Below are positions 61,145-64,000 of a stretch of DNA of 64,000 nucleotides, one piece after another. Location: the NCBI RefSeq assembly GCF_014642855.1, contig NZ_BMJB01000001.1, positions 992,001-1,056,000 of the forward strand, in the 5' to 3' direction. The position numbers and the translations under genes are program-made. Within the stretch, counting starts at the first letter, position 1, and the number at the start of each line of letters is the position of its first letter. The notes beneath the pieces were generated by a model. That model searched no databases. It saw only the letters and a program-made list of their open reading frames with translations, and was not told the origin of the DNA. The DNA comes from Edaphobacter acidisoli. GTDB lineage: Bacteria > Acidobacteriota > Terriglobia > Terriglobales > Acidobacteriaceae.

Positions 61145-61507
61145 ATGGGCCGCAGCGACAACGCGAAGCACTTCAATCCTCTTCAAGCCCTCGGCCGAAG
61201 CATCGTCGCTGCCATCTGCCTGCTTGCGCTCTTTGCAACATCTGCCTCCTGCCTTCACACAGTCGCGCACGCACAAGCCACATGCAGCCATTGCACGCAC
61301 AATAGTCCAGACGATCAGAGCACCCCGCCCTGCTGCAACGCGACACATCATCCTCCGGCAACCTTCGTCTGCGCCGATCTGCATCAGCCTGCGCAACTCG
61401 CAACGGCCATTGCAATCCCTTCTGCGGTTCTACTCAGGACCACGCCAGTTTCACCTCAGGCATCCGAAACCCCACCACGTCCTCCACTCATAGCTCTCCG
61501 CATCTGA
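61145..61507 (+). CDS. Small Cys-rich exported protein (DUF2946-like)
   Basis: 120 residues with a hydrophobic N-terminal helix (about 18-35, IVAAICLLALFATSASCLH). Six cysteines and several histidines follow in CLHTVAHAQATCSHCTHN and PPCCNATHHPPATFVC, a pattern like metal-binding DUF2946 proteins of copper loci. The C-terminal part is Pro/Thr-rich. It is 67 bp before the Met/His-rich envelope gene. Metal binding is inferred from residue content. Confidence 0.6.
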   Translation: MGRSDNAKHFNPLQALGRSIVAAICLLALFATSASCLHTVAHAQATCSHCTHNSPDDQSTPPCCNATHHPPATFVCADLHQPAQLATAIAIPSAVLLRTTPVSPQASETPPRPPLIALRI

Positions 61508-61574
61508 TACCACTCCTGACCGCAGCCCTGCGCGCCCGCGCACATCCTTCACTGCACCTCAGGAGAACCACCTC

Positions 61575-62957
61575 ATGCTCCGCGCTGCCTCTGCGACCCT
61601 GCTCGCACTCGCACTCGTCTCGCCCACCTCTGCACAAGCGCAAACCCAATCATCCATGCAGATGAGCGGCATGGCCACACCCAAAACCCTCATCGAAGCA
61701 GAGCTCCAGCACACTACGTCCGGCACCAGCATCGAGCCTGCCTCAACACCAACGCCGATGCTCATGTCGCAGCACGGCGCCTGGACGCTCATGCTCCACG
61801 GCACGGCCTTCATCACCGACACGCAGCAACAAGCAAAATCCCCTCGCGGCGAAGACAAACTCTTCTCCACCAACTGGATCATGCCCATGGCCCAACGCCA
61901 GCTAGGGCCAAATGGAGAATATGGCCAACTCACCCTGCGCGCCATGTTCTCGCTCGAACCCGCCACCGTCACCAGCCGCCAATTCCCCGAGCTCTTCCAG
62001 CAGGGCGAGACCGCCTTCGGCAAGCCCATCATCGACGGCCAGCACCCGCACGACTTCTTCATGGAACTCGGCGCACTCTACGACATCAAGCCAACCGAGC
62101 ACACACTCATCAGCTTCTACGCCGGACCCGTAGGAGACCCAGCCATCGGCCCCATCGCCTATCCACACCGCATCTCCGCATCAGAAGATCCACTTGCCGC
62201 ACTCGGTCACCATCAGGAAGACTCCACCCACATCGCCTTCAACGTCCTCACCGCTGGCGTCACCTGGCGCTGGCTCCGCTTTGAAGAATCCGGCTTCCAC
62301 GGCGGCGAACCCTCCGAGCAGCGCTGGGGCTTCCAGCCATCGTCCAACGGCCACGCCATCGACAGTTACTCCTCACGCATCACCTTTTCTCCCACGCAAA
62401 ATCTCACCAGCCAATACTCCATCGCCCACATCACCAGTCCCGAAGCCCTCTACCCCGGCGAAGACCAGCAGCGCCAAACCGCATCCATCATGTACAACCG
62501 CCCCATCGGCGCGCACCACAACACCACCTCCATGCCCGGCATGAACATGAATATGGACATGACCACTCCAGCCACCGGCAACTGGTCCACCACGCTCCTC
62601 TGGGGCCGCACCAAATCGCTCACCGACGGCAGCAAAGAAAACAGCTACCTGCTCGAATCGCTCCTCCAGTTCCACACTCGCAACTACCTCTGGACGCGCA
62701 TCGAAAACGCAGGCCGCTCCAACGAACTCCTGCTCACACCGGGCGAGCCACTGCCGCCCCACTTCGAAGAATCCCCCATCGGCCACGTAGCAGCCTACAG
62801 CTTCGGCTACGGCCGCGACTTCCGCATCGCCCCACACCTCGTCGCCGCTCCCGGAGGACAGTTCACGACCTACTCGACGCCCAGCGCGCTCGTCACAACC
62901 TACGGACGACATCCATACGGAGTCGCACTCTTCGTCCGCTTCCGCATCGCACAATAA
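61575..62957 (+). CDS. Exported Met/His-rich protein, probably outer-membrane, possible copper role
   Basis: 460 residues, signal peptide ending SAQAQ (residue about 22). Clusters of Met and His that could bind copper occur at the mature N-terminus (SSMQMSGMATP) and near 315-330 (HHNTTSMPGMNMNMDM). Alternating polar/hydrophobic strands throughout (LISFYAGPVGDPAIGPIAY, TRIENAGRSNELLL) and the terminal VALFVRFRIAQ suggest a beta-barrel. No family is certain. GGAG lies 10 nt upstream. The upstream Cys-rich gene supports a metal-handling pair. Confidence 0.65.
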   Translation: MLRAASATLLALALVSPTSAQAQTQSSMQMSGMATPKTLIEAELQHTTSGTSIEPASTPTPMLMSQHGAWTLMLHGTAFITDTQQQAKSPRGEDKLFSTNWIMPMAQRQLGPNGEYGQLTLRAMFSLEPATVTSRQFPELFQQGETAFGKPIIDGQHPHDFFMELGALYDIKPTEHTLISFYAGPVGDPAIGPIAYPHRISASEDPLAALGHHQEDSTHIAFNVLTAGVTWRWLRFEESGFHGGEPSEQRWGFQPSSNGHAIDSYSSRITFSPTQNLTSQYSIAHITSPEALYPGEDQQRQTASIMYNRPIGAHHNTTSMPGMNMNMDMTTPATGNWSTTLLWGRTKSLTDGSKENSYLLESLLQFHTRNYLWTRIENAGRSNELLLTPGEPLPPHFEESPIGHVAAYSFGYGRDFRIAPHLVAAPGGQFTTYSTPSALVTTYGRHPYGVALFVRFRIAQ

Positions 62958-62990
62958 GCTTTCGTACTGCTGTTGCCTTCTTTGCATTTC

Positions 62991-63014
62991 CATTCCGCAG
63001 CGCAGCGGAGGAAT
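62991..63014 (+). repeat. Dispersed acidobacterial repeat, copy B
   Basis: CATTCCGCAGCGCAGCGGA then GGAATC resembles copy A, and the changes TTCT to TTCC and AGAA to GGAA compensate in pairing. It lies between the envelope gene and rdgB. Confidence 0.5.
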
Positions 63015-63046
63015 CTGCTGTTCCCTCTCCGAGCCGAAATGTCACA

Positions 63047-63670
63047 ATGAAGCCAATACCAATGACTCTCTACGTCGCCACAACCAACCCAGGCAAACTG
63101 CGCGACTTCGCTGCCGCAGCAAACAGCAGCGTAACAATCGAGCCGCTCCCCGGTCTAAAAGAAATCCCCGCCCCACCCGAAGACGAACCAACCTTCGAAG
63201 GCAACGCCCGTGCGAAGGCCGTCTATTATTCCCAGCACGCTCCAGGCAAGATCATCCTCGCCGATGACTCCGGCCTCGAAGTCGACGCGCTCGCGGGAGC
63301 ACCCGGAGTCCGCTCCGCCCGCTACGCCGAAGACCTCAACTTCCCCGTCCCGCCGGACACATCGACCGACGAGCGCAACAACCTCTGCCTCCTCGAAGCC
63401 CTCAGCCACATCCCCGACCCGCACCCTGCCCGATACCACTGCGTCCTCGCGGCAGCCCGCGACGGCGAAATCATCGCCACAGCCCACGGCACTGTCGAAG
63501 GCGAAATCCAAAATGCTCCACGTGGAACACTCGGCTTCGGCTACGACCCCCTCTTCTATCTCCCTGAACAAAACAAAACCATGGCAGAGCTCGACGCCCA
63601 AACCAAACTCGCTTTCAGCCATCGCGGACGCGCTCTCCTAGCATTGGAAACGAAATTATTTACAAGTTGA
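63047..63670 (+). CDS. rdgB: Non-canonical purine NTP pyrophosphatase (RdgB/HAM1 family)
   Basis: Hydrolyses dITP, dXTP and related nucleotides to monophosphates, keeping deaminated bases out of DNA. 207 residues; N-terminal YVATTNPGKLRDFAAAA, then the conserved NARAKAVYYS, ADDSGLEVDALAGAPGVRSARYA with catalytic acidic residues, HGTVEGEI, GFGYDPLFYLPEQNKTMAELD and SHRGRALLALE. The start is ATG 63047 or 63062; neither has a good ribosome site. The gene downstream starts within 33 bp. Confidence 0.95.
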   Translation: MKPIPMTLYVATTNPGKLRDFAAAANSSVTIEPLPGLKEIPAPPEDEPTFEGNARAKAVYYSQHAPGKIILADDSGLEVDALAGAPGVRSARYAEDLNFPVPPDTSTDERNNLCLLEALSHIPDPHPARYHCVLAAARDGEIIATAHGTVEGEIQNAPRGTLGFGYDPLFYLPEQNKTMAELDAQTKLAFSHRGRALLALETKLFTS

Positions 63671-63702
63671 TCAGCAACAACACGGCTGGTAGCGTTAGTG
63701 CG

Positions 63703-64000
63703 ATGAGAGATGCTGTAATCATGCTCGCTCGGGTAGGCGCTCTTGTGCCGCTTGTTCTTTCAGAGTTTGGGGCTCTCGGTCTATTAATTGTTGTGGCATT
63801 TCCCAGCAGGACTGGCAAACGGCCTTACGGCCTCATCTGCGGTTTAGCAATCGTGGCCATCGTCCTAGGGTTTTCGCTTTTCAAAATATTTCGAAATCGT
63901 TGGGCGACATTGCTTGGCGCATGTGTGTCTATAGCGTGGCTAGTTCTGGGTCTTCAGACTCTCTATGATGTTCGGGTGCATCCTCAGTACAACTCTGGCG
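63703..64000 (+). CDS. Membrane protein of unknown function, cut by window end
   Basis: ATG 63703 opens a frame of 99 codons with no stop before the window end. Three hydrophobic helices are visible (ARVGALVPLVLSEFGALGLL, LICGLAIVAIVLGFSLF, GACVSIAWLVLGLQTLYDV), separated by basic loops (SRTGKRPYG, KIFRNRW). A TTG at 63667, overlapping the rdgB stop, is an alternative coupled start. No family recognised. Confidence 0.6.
   Translation, partial: MRDAVIMLARVGALVPLVLSEFGALGLLIVVAFPSRTGKRPYGLICGLAIVAIVLGFSLFKIFRNRWATLLGACVSIAWLVLGLQTLYDVRVHPQYNSG

Overview
The window reads as a chromosomal segment of an acidobacterium, most likely class Terriglobia (Edaphobacter/Granulicella/Terriglobus-like). 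The grounds are indirect: a TIGR03435-family protein, a sedolisin (S53) protease with Ig-like and C-terminal membrane segments, a very large TonB-dependent receptor with an N-terminal carboxypeptidase-regulatory-like domain, several polysaccharide-degrading enzymes, an FlbD-type flagellar regulator, and a moderately high-GC genome with long antisense shadow frames. No rRNA, phage, transposase or CRISPR was seen.

Layout. 1-8 kb: a small exported 11-residue-repeat protein, a sodium:solute symporter with a small membrane partner and a fucose/arabinose-isomerase-like enzyme, an ECF sigma-factor operon and polyphosphate kinase. 8-16.6 kb: an S53 protease, then a three-gene beta-oxidation operon (FadN-type multienzyme, thiolase, acyl-CoA dehydrogenase) behind a perfect 8+8 palindrome typical of a TetR-type operator. 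16.8-25.7 kb: a glycan-use group (alginate-lyase family, GH88/105, GH2, TonB receptor). 25.8-29.9 kb: a catalytic/non-catalytic pair of M16 peptidases and a TIGR03435 protein. 29.9-30.9 kb: no protein gene, but two tandem copies of a structured RNA gene. 30.9-36.6 kb: a minus-strand glycerol-3-phosphate/phospholipid operon (Crp-type regulator, AMP-ligase/ACP/PlsC fusion, GlpP, GlpD) with an antitermination-type glpD leader. 36.7-45 kb: a kdp potassium-ATPase locus with KdpD split into two head-to-head genes and an extra 28-residue membrane peptide next to KdpF. 45-55.7 kb: tRNA-Asn, GDP-fucose synthesis (gmd, fcl), larB/larC, an FKBP isomerase and an ABC exporter. 55.7-61 kb: a flagellar island (fliS, fliD, flagellin facing flbD, motA, motB) with FliA-type promoters on both arms. 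61-64 kb: a Cys-rich and a Met/His-rich envelope protein, RdgB, and a membrane gene cut by the window end.

The strongest candidate for something undescribed is the RNA pair at 30.0-30.8 kb. The copies are about 285 nt long and 440 bp apart. They share promoter spacing, paired ATTT(C/G)CACA boxes at identical distances, three hairpins with GNRA loops and an intrinsic terminator. Paired-base changes between the copies keep the helices. I cannot assign them to a known RNA family from the sequence alone.
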